Source of the DNA: Pseudoalteromonas rubra
GTDB taxonomy: Bacteria > Pseudomonadota > Gammaproteobacteria > Enterobacterales > Alteromonadaceae
Direction: 5' to 3'
Assembly (NCBI RefSeq): GCF_001482385.1
Contig: NZ_CP013611.1
Coordinates: forward strand, 2,790,001-2,854,000
DNA: 64,000 bases
Under the pieces are notes generated by a model. It was given only the letters and a program-made list of their open reading frames with translations. It searched no databases and was not told where the DNA came from. Positions 1 through 9,255 of this stretch are shown here, one piece after another. Each line of letters starts with the position of its first letter. The stretch's first letter is position 1. Position numbers and translations under genes: made by a program.

Positions 1-13
1 AAGGAGCAAACGG

Positions 14-1576
14 ATGAAATCACTCAACTTGGGCGCTGCGCTGATCTGTATTGGTGTGCTGAGCGCATGTGTTAGCCGCAATGAACGACCGACTATTACC
101 ATTGAGCAACCTGAATTGACGGCCATTGCGATGACTCAGGTGACGCTGGCTGCCAGGGTCAAAGATAAGGACGATAACCTGAAATCAATCGCCTGGCGTC
201 AGATCTCTGGGCCGGATGATGCCGTGCTGTATGTTTCAGGCACTCAGGCTCAAAGTATCGATGTCTATCTTCCCACAGCCGCTGGCGACTATACTTTTGA
301 GATCACTGCCACGGATGATTTTGATGTCTCGCAGAGTAAACGTTTCACTGTGGTCGCAAAGTCGCTGCAAGAAACCGTCTTTGTGCAACTTGATGATTTG
401 TTATTGCAGATTTACGAAGTGGATAAAGCCTTGATCCCAGGCATCCAGGCCCTGATAGATTTTAATCAGGATGGAGTAGTCTGGCGAGGCGCTGCTGGCT
501 ATCGGGATGCACAGCAGACTCAGGTATTAGAGACGGATACGCCGTTTCGCATTGCCAGTATTTCTAAGTTATTAAGCGCGGCAGTGACCTTTTCCATGAT
601 TGACGAAGGGCAATTTACGCTGGATACGCCGATCACAGCGTTGATCTCGCCAGAGGATATGCCACCCGGTTATAGCATAGCGGATTTGCATGTTGCTGAG
701 GGCGTTAAACGCGGGGGATCACTTACGATCCGGCAACTATTAGATCAAAGTACTGGGATCCGTGATTTTATTTCCTATTTGCATGACCCGTTAGCGCCTG
801 ACACGCGCTCATTTATTGCGGCACTGCAAGGCGGTGAAGACGATATTCCGGCGCTTTGGCACTCAGATCTGCTCATTGCCGATCTGCTTGGTCGTGGATT
901 AACACAAAACCTGGAGACTATGCCGGGAGAAAAGCACCTATATGGCAACAGTAATACCGATTTACTCGCTTGGGCACTGGAAAAACACACCAAAAAGCGC
1001 TTTGAGCAGTTGTTATATGAGCGTGTGTTGCAACCGCTTGGTATGGACAACACTTATATGGACAGGCATGAACCGATGCGTGGATCTGAGCAGATAGCGC
1101 ATCACTACTTTTATATTCCAGAGCATGAGGAGATCCCCCCTGAATTGAGCGGCAATCACAATGTGGTTGCACGGCAGGTGAATACCTCTTTTGCCTGGGC
1201 TGGCGGCGGGATGGTCTCCACACTGGATGATCTTAATGTGTTCATGAGGGCTCTTCATCAGGGGCATTTGGTTGAGGATCCTCAGTTACAAATGGAAATT
1301 GCCGAGCACTGGCTGAGCGAAGTGCCTGAAGAGGGGGTTCAGGAGCATTATGGCCTGGCGCAGGAGCGGCTTGATTTTGAGGGCTATTCTACAACCGGAC
1401 ATTCCGGGTTCTGGGGCACTAATGCAACATTTGTTGAGCCTCTGTCGATCCGCATGGTTACAGCCAGTCATCAGGTGTCTGCGGATAGTTTTTATGAATT
1501 CGAGCAAGCTGCCATTGCGTTATTTCACGAACTGGGCTTAAAAGGGGTGGCGCCGCTCACTAAAGAGACTCAGTGA
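14..1576 (+). CDS. Serine hydrolase lipoprotein (beta-lactamase/DD-peptidase S12 family)
   Basis: 520 aa. The ATG at 14 follows a strong AAGGAG ribosome site at 1-6. The N-terminus is a lipoprotein signal with lipobox LSAC (Cys19), so the protein is probably membrane-anchored in the cell envelope. Residues about 25-115 look like an Ig/PKD-type beta domain. From about 120 onward the serine hydrolase domain shows S182-I-S-K185 (SxxK nucleophile motif), Y310-G-N312 (YxN) and H463-S-G465 (HxG), the three signatures of class C beta-lactamases, DD-carboxypeptidases and related esterases. The substrate cannot be told from sequence. It converges on mnmE with a shared hairpin between them. The family is secure; peptidase, esterase or lactamase activity is not resolved. 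Confidence 0.85.
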   Translation: MKSLNLGAALICIGVLSACVSRNERPTITIEQPELTAIAMTQVTLAARVKDKDDNLKSIAWRQISGPDDAVLYVSGTQAQSIDVYLPTAAGDYTFEITATDDFDVSQSKRFTVVAKSLQETVFVQLDDLLLQIYEVDKALIPGIQALIDFNQDGVVWRGAAGYRDAQQTQVLETDTPFRIASISKLLSAAVTFSMIDEGQFTLDTPITALISPEDMPPGYSIADLHVAEGVKRGGSLTIRQLLDQSTGIRDFISYLHDPLAPDTRSFIAALQGGEDDIPALWHSDLLIADLLGRGLTQNLETMPGEKHLYGNSNTDLLAWALEKHTKKRFEQLLYERVLQPLGMDNTYMDRHEPMRGSEQIAHHYFYIPEHEEIPPELSGNHNVVARQVNTSFAWAGGGMVSTLDDLNVFMRALHQGHLVEDPQLQMEIAEHWLSEVPEEGVQEHYGLAQERLDFEGYSTTGHSGFWGTNATFVEPLSIRMVTASHQVSADSFYEFEQAAIALFHELGLKGVAPLTKETQ

Positions 1577-1586
1577 CGGAAGAGTG

Positions 1587-1609
1587 AGACGCACCTGAGC
1601 GGTGCGTCT
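1587..1609. terminator. Convergent hairpin between serine hydrolase and mnmE
   Basis: A perfect 9-bp stem (AGACGCACC / GGTGCGTCT) with a 5-nt loop lies in the 43-bp gap between two converging genes. There is no long T-run on either side, so termination is inferred from position and stem strength. Confidence 0.6.
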
Positions 1610-1619
1610 TAGTATTGTA

Positions 1620-2984
1620 TTACTTGCCGATACAGAAAGAGCTGAAGATCTTACCCAGCAGGTCATCGGAGGTAAATTCACCCGTGATTTCATTCAGGTA
1701 TTGTTGCGTGAGTCGCAGTTCTTCAGCTAGGATCTCGCCGGCAATGTGCATTTCCAGCTGAGTCTGGCCAATCTCAAGGTGCTCTGCGGCACGCTCCAGC
1801 GCGTCGAGGTGACGACGGCGCGCCATAAAGCCACCTTCTGTTGCGCCGGTAAAGCCGATACAGGCTTTGAGGTGTTCACGCAACAGGTCGATCCCTGTGC
1901 TGTCTTTGGCACTGAGGCGGATCAGGGCATGACCATGATCGTGACTGGTACCGGTCTGTTCACCACTGAGGTCAACTTTATTGCGGATCACTGTGATGTC
2001 CATGCCCACAGGCAGTTGCTCAATGAACTCCGGCCAGATCCGGGCTGGATCGGTTTCATTGGTTTCGGTGCCGTCAACCATAAATAGCACGTGATCGGCG
2101 GCGCGGATCTCATCCCAGGCACGCTCAATACCGATTTGTTCCACTTTATCCGGACTGTCGCGCAGTCCCGCGGTGTCAATGATGTGCAGTGGCATGCCAT
2201 CAATATGGATATGTTCTCTCAGTACATCCCGTGTGGTGCCGGCGATATCGGTGACAATAGCAGCTTCACGGCCTGCCAGCGCATTGAGCAATGAGGATTT
2301 TCCTGCATTCGGGCGACCCGCGATCACCACTTTCATGCCTTCACGCATGATGCTGCCTTGTTTGGCTTGCTGACGTACCACGCCCAGCTGCTCTATGATG
2401 GCGCTCAAGTCGCCGGCCACTTTACCATCGGAAAGAAAGTCGATTTCTTCATCTGGAAAGTCGATTGCCGCCTCAACGTACATGCGCAGATGGATCACTT
2501 GTTCCACCAGCGCATTGATGTGTTTTGAAAAATCTCCTTGCAGTGAGTGCAGGGCACTTTTCGCCGCCTGTTCACTGGTTGCATTGATCAGATCGGCAAT
2601 GGCTTCGGCCTGAGTCAGATCCAGCTTATCATTCATAAACGCGCGTTCAGAGAATTCACCGGGTTTGGCGAGTCGCACGCCTTCCACCTGGCTGATCTCT
2701 TTAAGCAGCATATCCAGCACCACCGGACCACCATGGCCCTGAAGCTCAAGCACATCTTCGCCGGTAAAGGAGTTCGGGCCTTTAAAGAACAGCGCAATGC
2801 CCTGATCCAGCTGCTCTCCCTGAAGCGTCTGGAATGGCAAGTATTCCGCATAGCGGGTTTTTGGGCATTTTCCGAGTATTTTGTGTGCGACCTGCTCAGC
2901 CAGAGTACCTGAAATTCGAATTATGCCGACGCCGCCCCGACCCGGTGCGGTTGCCTGTGCGGCGATGGTGTCTTGTGCGATCAT
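1620..2984 (-). CDS. mnmE: tRNA modification GTPase MnmE
   Basis: 454 aa, start chosen at the ATG encoding [10 protein letters not shown], the usual MnmE N-terminus; an upstream in-frame ATG would add only six atypical residues. MnmE works with MnmG to put the (carboxymethyl)aminomethyl group on wobble U34 of certain tRNAs. Visible features are an N-terminal formyl-THF-binding domain, a helical domain with an inserted G domain carrying Walker A GRPNAGKS (residues 223-230) and the switch motif DIAGTTRD, and the invariant C-terminal FCIGK whose Cys is catalytic. In most Gammaproteobacteria mnmE directly follows yidC; here about 4.6 kb separates them. Confidence 0.98.
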   Translation of the reverse strand: MIAQDTIAAQATAPGRGGVGIIRISGTLAEQVAHKILGKCPKTRYAEYLPFQTLQGEQLDQGIALFFKGPNSFTGEDVLELQGHGGPVVLDMLLKEISQVEGVRLAKPGEFSERAFMNDKLDLTQAEAIADLINATSEQAAKSALHSLQGDFSKHINALVEQVIHLRMYVEAAIDFPDEEIDFLSDGKVAGDLSAIIEQLGVVRQQAKQGSIMREGMKVVIAGRPNAGKSSLLNALAGREAAIVTDIAGTTRDVLREHIHIDGMPLHIIDTAGLRDSPDKVEQIGIERAWDEIRAADHVLFMVDGTETNETDPARIWPEFIEQLPVGMDITVIRNKVDLSGEQTGTSHDHGHALIRLSAKDSTGIDLLREHLKACIGFTGATEGGFMARRRHLDALERAAEHLEIGQTQLEMHIAGEILAEELRLTQQYLNEITGEFTSDDLLGKIFSSFCIGK

Positions 2985-3081
2985 TATGACCCTTGAAAGC
3001 AAACTCTAATTATCGCTAAGTGTACAGCAAACGCGCGCTGTGAGGTATAGTAGAGGTGGTTCAGATATAAGGATATCCACT

Positions 3082-5232
3082 GTGATTGCTTTCGCTCAGT
3101 TTCACTTTGATGCAGATAAACAGATATTAAGTCACGCGCAACAAGTTGTGCCATTACGGCCTAAAGTTGCTCAATTACTGCAGTTTCTATTGGCCCGGCC
3201 GCAACAAGTGATCGCGCGTGAAACGTTACTGGATGCTTTGTGGCAACATGGTGAGTATCGTGATGCAGCATTGACGCAAAGTATGGCTGAGCTGCGCCAG
3301 GCACTGGGCGATGACGCACAACAGCCGAGGTTTATCCGTACCGTACCGCAGCGAGGCTATCAGTGGATCTGCCCACTTACTCAAGTGAACCGTAACAAGC
3401 GCTGCATGATATGGGCGACTTTTTTGAGTATCGTGCTGTTGATTACCGGGGGGACCATTGGATATGTCAGTCAGTCAGCGCCCAAGCCTGTTGTGGTGCA
3501 GGAGGTGCGACCTGCTTTGACCATTTTGCCGCTGAACAATGATACCGAGGTGGCCGCCAATGCCTGGTGGGGGTATGCATTGCATGCAGCACTGACGGCA
3601 CGTTTACAATCAGACTATCAGCTTGTCCCGCCGGCTCAGCAGACAGAGGCGAATAACAACGGACAGATAGCGCTCACCTTGTCCCGTCAGCAACAGCGCT
3701 ATGTACTGACCATCCGTACCGCACGGCAACAGCATAAGATAGTGGTTGAGCAGCTGGATATGGCGTTTGACAGCGTGGCGGATCAGGTTATTGCTGCACT
3801 GAACTTATTACCTGATGGGCACACCAGCCAGACCCGTCGGAGTGAGACTGCATCTCAAGACTATTACCGTGGCTTGCAGGCCCTGGACGAGCAAGGCAGC
3901 AGACTGGCAAAGTCTTATTTTGAGGCAGCCCTGACTCAGTATCCGCAGCACCTGGCGGCGCAGCTTGAATTGGCTCGCATCACCTGGCAACAGGGAGAGC
4001 TGGCACAGGCCAGGGCAGCGTTTACCGGCATGGAGCTGAGTAAAGCGGAGCCTGCAATCAAGGTACGTTATTATCTGTATCAGGCAGAATTCAGCAAGGC
4101 ACAGGGTCATTATGCTCAGGCACTGGCAGATGTGCAGCTGGGGCTGGACCTTGCACAGCGTCATCAACTGTTGGAGCAGCTGGCCATGGCGTATCAGTTA
4201 CAGGCCGATCTGCTGTGGTTAGATCAACAGTGGGATGCACACAGTAAGGCGCTGAACTCGGCATATGCCCTGATTGGCAGCCGCGCACTGGCTTATCAGG
4301 ATGCGCAGCGCGCATTTTACCTGGCTAACCCGCCTGTTGCCGGGCCTGAAGAAAAGCGCTTATTGGATCTTCAAAGCAGCCGACAGGTGTTACACAATAC
4401 AATTACCTACTATCGCCAGTCGCCACAACGTGTGCTGCTGGCACGCGCTTTGTTTGCTTATGGCCAGAACTATTTGGTGCCAGTCGCTGAAAGTGAGCCC
4501 AGCTTATTGGAGGCGCTGGAGATTGCATCCAGCCTGGGTGAAGACTATCTAAAAAAGCAAATACTTACTTACCTTGGATTCTACTATATTCAGCTTCACC
4601 GAGGAGAAGAGGCCCTTACATATCTGGCGCAGGTTGAGTCTGAACCACAGTGGCTTCCTCAGTATGAATCACACTGGTTACTGCGTGGCATGGCCATCAT
4701 GGATAGTGCGCTCACTCACAGTGACGCGCCGGGGCTGGCTAGTGCCATTGAGACATTTGAGCAACTACTGGCCTGGGATAAAGTCTCTACACTGACCGCT
4801 GCACATGCTCAGTTGATGCTGGGCTGGAGTTTGATAAGGCAAGGTGATCTGGTACAGGCTGAAGCACATGTCATGCAGGCACAGGCAGTGTATCAACGGC
4901 TGAATCTGGCAGATACGCTGAGTTATACCCGTTATACCCAGATGTATATCCGTTTATTGCGCGGTGATGCTGAGGCCGCACTGGCCGTGATAGCCGATCC
5001 GCAGAATGCCAGTCACCTGGAGCTGTTGTATGGCGCGGCGGCGGCCTGGTTCGCTCAGGACAACACCTTGTCATATCAGTTGAGCGAGTTACTTGCTGCA
5101 CGTGAGCACAGCGATGCCCTGCTCGATCAACTGAGTCAGATCAGGGCTGGATCAGAGCATACTTTCCAGTTAGTCAGTACAATCCTGGATAAGCCCTATA
5201 GCGTTTATTGTCAGAGCCGTTGGGCACTATAA
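3082..5232 (+). CDS. Winged-helix, single-TM transcriptional regulator with TPR region (CadC/ToxR-like architecture)
   Basis: 716 aa from the GTG at 3082, preferred over an upstream ATG at 3040 because AAGGA sits 8 nt before it and the DNA-binding domain starts immediately. Residues 1-97 form an OmpR/CadC-type winged helix (recognition region ALTQSMAELRQALGDD, wing RFIRTVPQRGYQW). A single hydrophobic segment spans about 109-129. The rest is Ala/Gln-rich helical repeat sequence typical of TPRs, probably periplasmic. The architecture suggests membrane-embedded signal sensing with direct DNA binding. Its 3' end overlaps by 6 bp the convergent thioredoxin-like gene, which makes the redox operon a possible but unproven target. 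Confidence 0.85.
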   Translation: MIAFAQFHFDADKQILSHAQQVVPLRPKVAQLLQFLLARPQQVIARETLLDALWQHGEYRDAALTQSMAELRQALGDDAQQPRFIRTVPQRGYQWICPLTQVNRNKRCMIWATFLSIVLLITGGTIGYVSQSAPKPVVVQEVRPALTILPLNNDTEVAANAWWGYALHAALTARLQSDYQLVPPAQQTEANNNGQIALTLSRQQQRYVLTIRTARQQHKIVVEQLDMAFDSVADQVIAALNLLPDGHTSQTRRSETASQDYYRGLQALDEQGSRLAKSYFEAALTQYPQHLAAQLELARITWQQGELAQARAAFTGMELSKAEPAIKVRYYLYQAEFSKAQGHYAQALADVQLGLDLAQRHQLLEQLAMAYQLQADLLWLDQQWDAHSKALNSAYALIGSRALAYQDAQRAFYLANPPVAGPEEKRLLDLQSSRQVLHNTITYYRQSPQRVLLARALFAYGQNYLVPVAESEPSLLEALEIASSLGEDYLKKQILTYLGFYYIQLHRGEEALTYLAQVESEPQWLPQYESHWLLRGMAIMDSALTHSDAPGLASAIETFEQLLAWDKVSTLTAAHAQLMLGWSLIRQGDLVQAEAHVMQAQAVYQRLNLADTLSYTRYTQMYIRLLRGDAEAALAVIADPQNASHLELLYGAAAAWFAQDNTLSYQLSELLAAREHSDALLDQLSQIRAGSEHTFQLVSTILDKPYSVYCQSRWAL

Positions 5233-5988
5233 GGGAAAAGACGGTACCCGGTTAGCCCGGTAAATCACTTTACCTTGTTTGTTTTGCACCACCCAGTAGG
5301 GCAACTCGGTCACCGCAAAGTAGCGAAACAGCTGATTATGACTGTCGAAGAGTATTTCATGATTCACTTTGAAGCGCTGTTGGTAGGCGCTGACCTGAGC
5401 TTGATCGACATAAAATGGCTTGATCACGCTCACTACCGGGTAGTTAATCTGCTCTGACAGGTGGTTATTTTGTGCGATCCTGCGCTCACAATCCGGTATA
5501 TGCTGAAATGGACACAGGCTGTCACTGAAGAATAATACCCGAAAACCAGCACCGGGCTTGGTGGGATCAAAGTGTTGACCGGATAAGGTATGGAGTGGTC
5601 CTTGCTGCGGGGATGTGTCAATGAGGGCCGTTGCTGGCAGTGTACCCAGTGCTTCCCGTTGTTGCACTTGATCCTGTTCAACCACTAGCCGATAAGGGGT
5701 CTGCCTGACGCCATAGCGGATCGCCAGTTGATTGTGGGTGTCGATTTGAAGCTTGGCATAGGTCGGAAACTGGGTGGTAAACTGCTCCACACTGGCTTGA
5801 TCTATGTTGATGTCCGGGTGAATAAAGCGGCGCTCGATATCGGGCTGTTGAGGAGGTAAGGCGGTTTGCTGCACGTACTCATCCCAGATGGTAATAAAAA
5901 TATATTCAATGGGTGAAGCGACTGTCCGCTGGCTGAGTATGAGCATGGCCAGGCCCAGCAATAGGGTGATCGGGTTTAGCAATTTCAT
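5227..5988 (-). CDS. Exported tandem thioredoxin-fold protein
   Basis: 253 aa with an N-terminal signal peptide (hydrophobic 5-19, cleavage near ASP at 24-26). Two thioredoxin-like halves can be discerned. The first (to about 110) ends with a cis-proline-like TPYRLVV segment but has no cysteine pair. The second starts with FFSDSLCPFQHIPDC (Cys159 and Cys167, separated by seven residues rather than CxxC) and ends with LPYWVVQNKQGKVIY. The start overlaps the stop of the TlpA-like gene (ATGA), so the two are translationally coupled. It is the last gene of a ccdA-tlpA-this operon, which points to periplasmic thiol or peroxide chemistry. I do not recognise a named family. Confidence 0.75.
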   Translation of the reverse strand: MKLLNPITLLLGLAMLILSQRTVASPIEYIFITIWDEYVQQTALPPQQPDIERRFIHPDINIDQASVEQFTTQFPTYAKLQIDTHNQLAIRYGVRQTPYRLVVEQDQVQQREALGTLPATALIDTSPQQGPLHTLSGQHFDPTKPGAGFRVLFFSDSLCPFQHIPDCERRIAQNNHLSEQINYPVVSVIKPFYVDQAQVSAYQQRFKVNHEILFDSHNQLFRYFAVTELPYWVVQNKQGKVIYRANRVPSFPL

Positions 5989-6446
5989 GGCTGTACTCCA
6001 GAGTGTGTTGCCAGATGTTGTTTAAGTTCATCGGTCAGCAGGGCGCTGCGATAAATCACTGTGCCATTGGCATCGAGTAAAATGTGCTGAGGTGTACCTG
6101 TGACCTGATACTGACGTGTCATATCGCCAGTGGTATCAAACACCACAGGAAACGAGTAGTCATAGCGATTTATATAGGTATTGATACCCTGAATGCTCTG
6201 GTTAAAGCCCACATTCACGGCAATGACCTGATAGCGGCCCTGACTTTGTTCATAGGTTTGTTGAAGATGGGGCATTTCTTCAACGCAGTAAGCGCACCAG
6301 GTAGCCCAGAATTTCAGATAAGTCATCTTCCCTTTACTTGATATCGCCTGGCCCTGCAATGTCTCAGCCTGTAAAGGGGGATAGGATTTGGCGGTGGCCA
6401 TGGTTGAGAGTGTCAGTAGCAAGATGCCTGTGAGGGTTGTCGTCAT
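5985..6446 (-). CDS. TlpA-like periplasmic thioredoxin
   Basis: 153 aa. Signal peptide 1-19 (cleavage near ATA-K), then a thioredoxin fold with the active site W50-C-A-Y-C54 and a cis-Pro loop in the TGTPQHILLD segment. The size and FWATWCxxC context fit the TlpA/ResA/DsbE group of membrane-side thiol reductases. It sits between a CcdA-like electron-transfer membrane protein, 15 bp upstream, and the tandem-thioredoxin gene, with which it overlaps by 4 bp. The likely role is to take electrons from the CcdA-like protein and reduce a periplasmic disulfide substrate. It is not the DsbE of a cytochrome c maturation operon, since no ccm genes are nearby. Confidence 0.85.
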   Translation of the reverse strand: MTTTLTGILLLTLSTMATAKSYPPLQAETLQGQAISSKGKMTYLKFWATWCAYCVEEMPHLQQTYEQSQGRYQVIAVNVGFNQSIQGINTYINRYDYSFPVVFDTTGDMTRQYQVTGTPQHILLDANGTVIYRSALLTDELKQHLATHSGVQP

Positions 6447-6461
6447 GATGGTCTCCTTGCG

Positions 6462-7133
6462 TTATAGCCAGCTTTTGCCAGCCTGAATAAGAAAATATTG
6501 CGCCATGAGCAATAGAAGCAGTGCGCTGGCAGTGGGGACATGCGTGAGCCAGGTACCCGCGCCGGGCAAACGAGCCAGAAACTGACTGCTCAAGCCGGCC
6601 AGCAGCAACAGGCTGCTCATGCCAAGGGCGAAACTAAATAGCAGCAGTGCGCCAAAAAACAGATGCCCGCTGGTAGCGACAAACAGCAATAAGCCCCCGA
6701 GTACCGGAGAGGTGCACGGTGCTGCGACCAGCGCACTGGTCATGCCCATCAGTAATGGGCCCTGCGTGCCTTGAAACCTTAGGCCAGGTATGTGCGGTAG
6801 AGTCAGCCACCCTTTATTCACCAGTGCCAGATAAATGAGTACATTGGCAAAGCCAACCTGTATCCAGGGGTTGGATGCAACCACACCAAACAAGCTGCCA
6901 CTCCAGGCTGCGATGCCACCCAGTAGTGCATAGATTGCTGCAAAGCCGAGGCAATATTGGAGCGGTGCCAGTGTTTGGGTGCGATATCGGGTGAGGGTGG
7001 CCAGCGTAATCGGCAATAGAGGATAGACGCAGGGTGTAAAGCTGGTCAGTACGCCACTGAACAAAGCCAGAGGCAGCAGCCACCAGCTGAGGTATGCGGT
7101 GGTGAGTGCGTCTAACAGGGGGAGATCAAACAT
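6462..7133 (-). CDS. CcdA/DsbD-beta-type transmembrane thiol-electron carrier
   Basis: 223 aa from the ATG at 7133 (MFDLPLLDAL). A longer reading from 7220 would add a hydrophilic Cys/His-rich stretch unlike the family. It is very hydrophobic, with about six membrane segments. The two DsbD-type cysteines are present in SFTPCVYPLLP (Cys35) and VAAPCTSPVLG (Cys140), the pair that shuttles electrons from cytoplasmic thioredoxin across the membrane. It lacks the alpha and gamma domains of full DsbD, as CcdA/ScsB-core proteins do; the following TlpA-like gene could be its periplasmic partner. The octamer array begins about 130 bp upstream of its start codon, in the presumed promoter or leader. Confidence 0.88.
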   Translation of the reverse strand: MFDLPLLDALTTAYLSWWLLPLALFSGVLTSFTPCVYPLLPITLATLTRYRTQTLAPLQYCLGFAAIYALLGGIAAWSGSLFGVVASNPWIQVGFANVLIYLALVNKGWLTLPHIPGLRFQGTQGPLLMGMTSALVAAPCTSPVLGGLLLFVATSGHLFFGALLLFSFALGMSSLLLLAGLSSQFLARLPGAGTWLTHVPTASALLLLLMAQYFLIQAGKSWL

Positions 7134-7264
7134 AGTGTGCTCGTTAAGTCGTAAAGTGTGCGCACAGCATGCAATGCAAGCGTCGAACTCCCTATCAAAG
7201 TGACCTAAAATCATCCTCAAATTTTATCAACTTCTTGATTCTAATGATTAAGCTGATAGCACTT

Positions 7265-7504
7265 GAGACTGTGAGACTGTGAGACTGTGAGACTGTGAGA
7301 CTGTGAGACTGTGAGACTGTGAGACTGTGAGACTGTGAGACTGTGAGACTGTGAGACTGTGAGACTGTGAGACTGTGAGACTGTGAGACTGTGAGACTGT
7401 GAGACTGTGAGACTGTGAGACTGTGAGACTGTGAGACTGTGAGACTGTGAGACTGTGAGACTGTGAGACTGTGAGACTGTGAGACTGTGAGACTGTGAGA
7501 CTGT
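7265..7504. repeat. Perfect tandem array, 30 copies of an 8-bp unit
   Basis: The unit GAGACTGT repeats from 7265 to 7504 (240 bp) and I found no mismatch: every 60-base line keeps the expected phase. Eight is not a multiple of three, so each strand cycles through all phases every 24 bp. On the minus strand this gives open frames reading TVSQSHSL repeatedly in all frames, and on the plus strand regular TGA stops. The array lies between the yidC terminator and the ccdA-like operon, 5' to the latter. Such arrays are prone to slipped-strand length change, so copy number probably varies between isolates. Confidence 0.98.
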
Positions 7505-7525
7505 GCACGAATTATTACAGGCATA

Positions 7526-7554
7526 AAAAAACGGCCCATGGTGGACCGTTTTTA
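7526..7554 (-). terminator. Intrinsic terminator of yidC operon
   Basis: AAAAACGG/CCGTTTTT arms flank a short GC-containing loop, giving a hairpin plus T-run when read on the minus strand, 20 bp after the yidC stop. The A/T arms on both sides would also allow weak action on the plus strand. Confidence 0.8.
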
Positions 7555-7573
7555 TCGTATGTGTATTTGGTAA

Positions 7574-9247
7574 TTAACCGCGGACCTTCATGCCCTTTTT
7601 CTCCATGCCACGATAGATATACAGCATCTGGGCAATTGAGATCAGGTTAGAGACCAGCCAGTACAGTACCAGACCAGACGGGAACCAGATAAAGAACACT
7701 GAGAAGATAACCGGCATCCAGGTCATCATCTTCTGTTGCATCGGGTCCGTGACCGTCATAGGTTGCAGCTTCTGAGTGAGGAACATACTGGCACCAAACA
7801 GGATAGGCAGCACATAGTATGGGTCTTTTGAAGACAGGTCAGTCAGCCACAGCATAAATTCTGCATGACGCAGCTCTGTTGACTCTAGGAATACATAAAA
7901 CAGCGCCAGGAAGATAGGCATTTGCAGCAACAGCGGGAAACAGCCACCCATAGGGTTTACTTTTTCCTTGCGGTACATCTCCATCATTGCCTGACCAAAT
8001 TTCTGACGGTCATCGCCATAACGCTCTTTCAGTGCCTGCATTTTTGGCTGCAGCATACGCATTTTAGCCATTGAGGTATATTGCGCTTTAGTGAGCGGGT
8101 AAAGGAATGACTTAACAATAATGGTGATAGCAATGATGGCCAAACCCCAGTTACCTAATCCACCGATGTTAATATCAAACAGACCAAAGAATGACCCTTC
8201 GCCAGAATATAAGAACTTCAGTAGTTCAAGCAGAGGCTGAGAAATAAACCATAACCAACCATAGTCGACCGTCAGATCCAGATCTTTTTGTAAAGCTTCC
8301 AGCGCATCCATGTCTTTTGGACCCATGTAATAAGTCGCGGTGAGCTGCGCGGTACCATTGCCCTGAATGTTTGTCGCTTCGCCTTTCACACCTATGATGC
8401 TGTTGTTATTGCGCAACGAACTGTAAATGGTGTTATTTGTCGTCTGACCTGGTACCCAGGCACTGACAAAGTAGTGCTGGATAAAGGCGATGTAACCACC
8501 CTGGGTGTTTTTGTTCAGGTTCGCTTCGGCCATATCAGAGAACGAGTATTTCTCATAAGGCTCATCACTGGTGCCATAAGCTGCGCCTAGGTAAGTCTGG
8601 TCAACCATGCTGCCTTTTTCCTGCACTGTGCGCTTGATTTGCGTATACAGTTGCACTTGAACCGGGTCGGCAGTTGAGTTGGTCACATTGTATTCCAATG
8701 CCACATCATACTGACCTGGTTTGAAAACATAGGTCTTGTTGAACTGAACGCCTTTGCTGTCGACAAAGGTCAACGGCACACGCAGTTCATCACCGTTCAG
8801 TGTGTAGCTGGTTTGTTCACTTTGGTAGACAGGGCGACCCTGGCTTGATGCATCCGGACCATTTAGGCCGATCAAGCCGCTTTGTGCGAAGTATTCTTTA
8901 CCTTCGAACTCACCTAATAGCAGGTAAGGTTGATCGCTGCCATGGGTTTCGGCGTGCTGCAGTAATTTCGCCTCGACGATGTCACCACCACGGGTGTCAA
9001 TTTTTACTGCCAGTACATCGGTGGTTACCGAAATGACTGAGCGAGTAGCCACAGTGGCCTGCATTGGCACATCAGCCTGACTGGAAGCCGGTACGTCGGC
9101 CTGGTCATTGTTTGCGGGGCCGGCCACTTGTTGTGTGACGGCACTGGTATCAGCATTGGCTGCGGTTTGTTCCTTTGACCACTCAGTAAAGAGTAAAAAG
9201 GAAACCAGCAGCAAGCCGATAAATAAAAACGTGCGTTGCGATTCCAT
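7574..9247 (-). CDS. yidC: Membrane protein insertase YidC
   Basis: 557 aa. It inserts inner-membrane proteins alone or with SecYEG. N-terminal TM1 (about residues 5-21, MESQRTFLFIGLLLVSFLLF) is followed by a Gln/Ala/Asp-rich linker and the large periplasmic beta-domain of Gram-negative YidC. The conserved C-terminal insertase core runs from about 340 to 545 and contains the cytoplasmic hairpin (YTSMAKMRMLQPKMQALKERYGDD) and the segment NPMGGCFPLLLQMPIFLALF. Length matches the Gammaproteobacterial form. It is the last gene of rpmH-rnpA-yidD-yidC and is followed by a terminator instead of mnmE. Confidence 0.98.
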   Translation of the reverse strand: MESQRTFLFIGLLLVSFLLFTEWSKEQTAANADTSAVTQQVAGPANNDQADVPASSQADVPMQATVATRSVISVTTDVLAVKIDTRGGDIVEAKLLQHAETHGSDQPYLLLGEFEGKEYFAQSGLIGLNGPDASSQGRPVYQSEQTSYTLNGDELRVPLTFVDSKGVQFNKTYVFKPGQYDVALEYNVTNSTADPVQVQLYTQIKRTVQEKGSMVDQTYLGAAYGTSDEPYEKYSFSDMAEANLNKNTQGGYIAFIQHYFVSAWVPGQTTNNTIYSSLRNNNSIIGVKGEATNIQGNGTAQLTATYYMGPKDMDALEALQKDLDLTVDYGWLWFISQPLLELLKFLYSGEGSFFGLFDINIGGLGNWGLAIIAITIIVKSFLYPLTKAQYTSMAKMRMLQPKMQALKERYGDDRQKFGQAMMEMYRKEKVNPMGGCFPLLLQMPIFLALFYVFLESTELRHAEFMLWLTDLSSKDPYYVLPILFGASMFLTQKLQPMTVTDPMQQKMMTWMPVIFSVFFIWFPSGLVLYWLVSNLISIAQMLYIYRGMEKKGMKVRG

Positions 9248-9255
9248 AACAGCTC

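Noticed and set aside
7265..7504. CRISPR array
   Set aside because: The repeats are contiguous 8-mers with no spacers and no cas genes nearby.
7195..7539. Minus-strand open frames through the octamer array (Ser/Gln/His repeat proteins)
   Set aside because: They exist only because the 8-bp unit has no stop on that strand; all frames are equally open and no ribosome site or non-repeat domain is present. Kept as an aspect of the repeat finding, not as genes.
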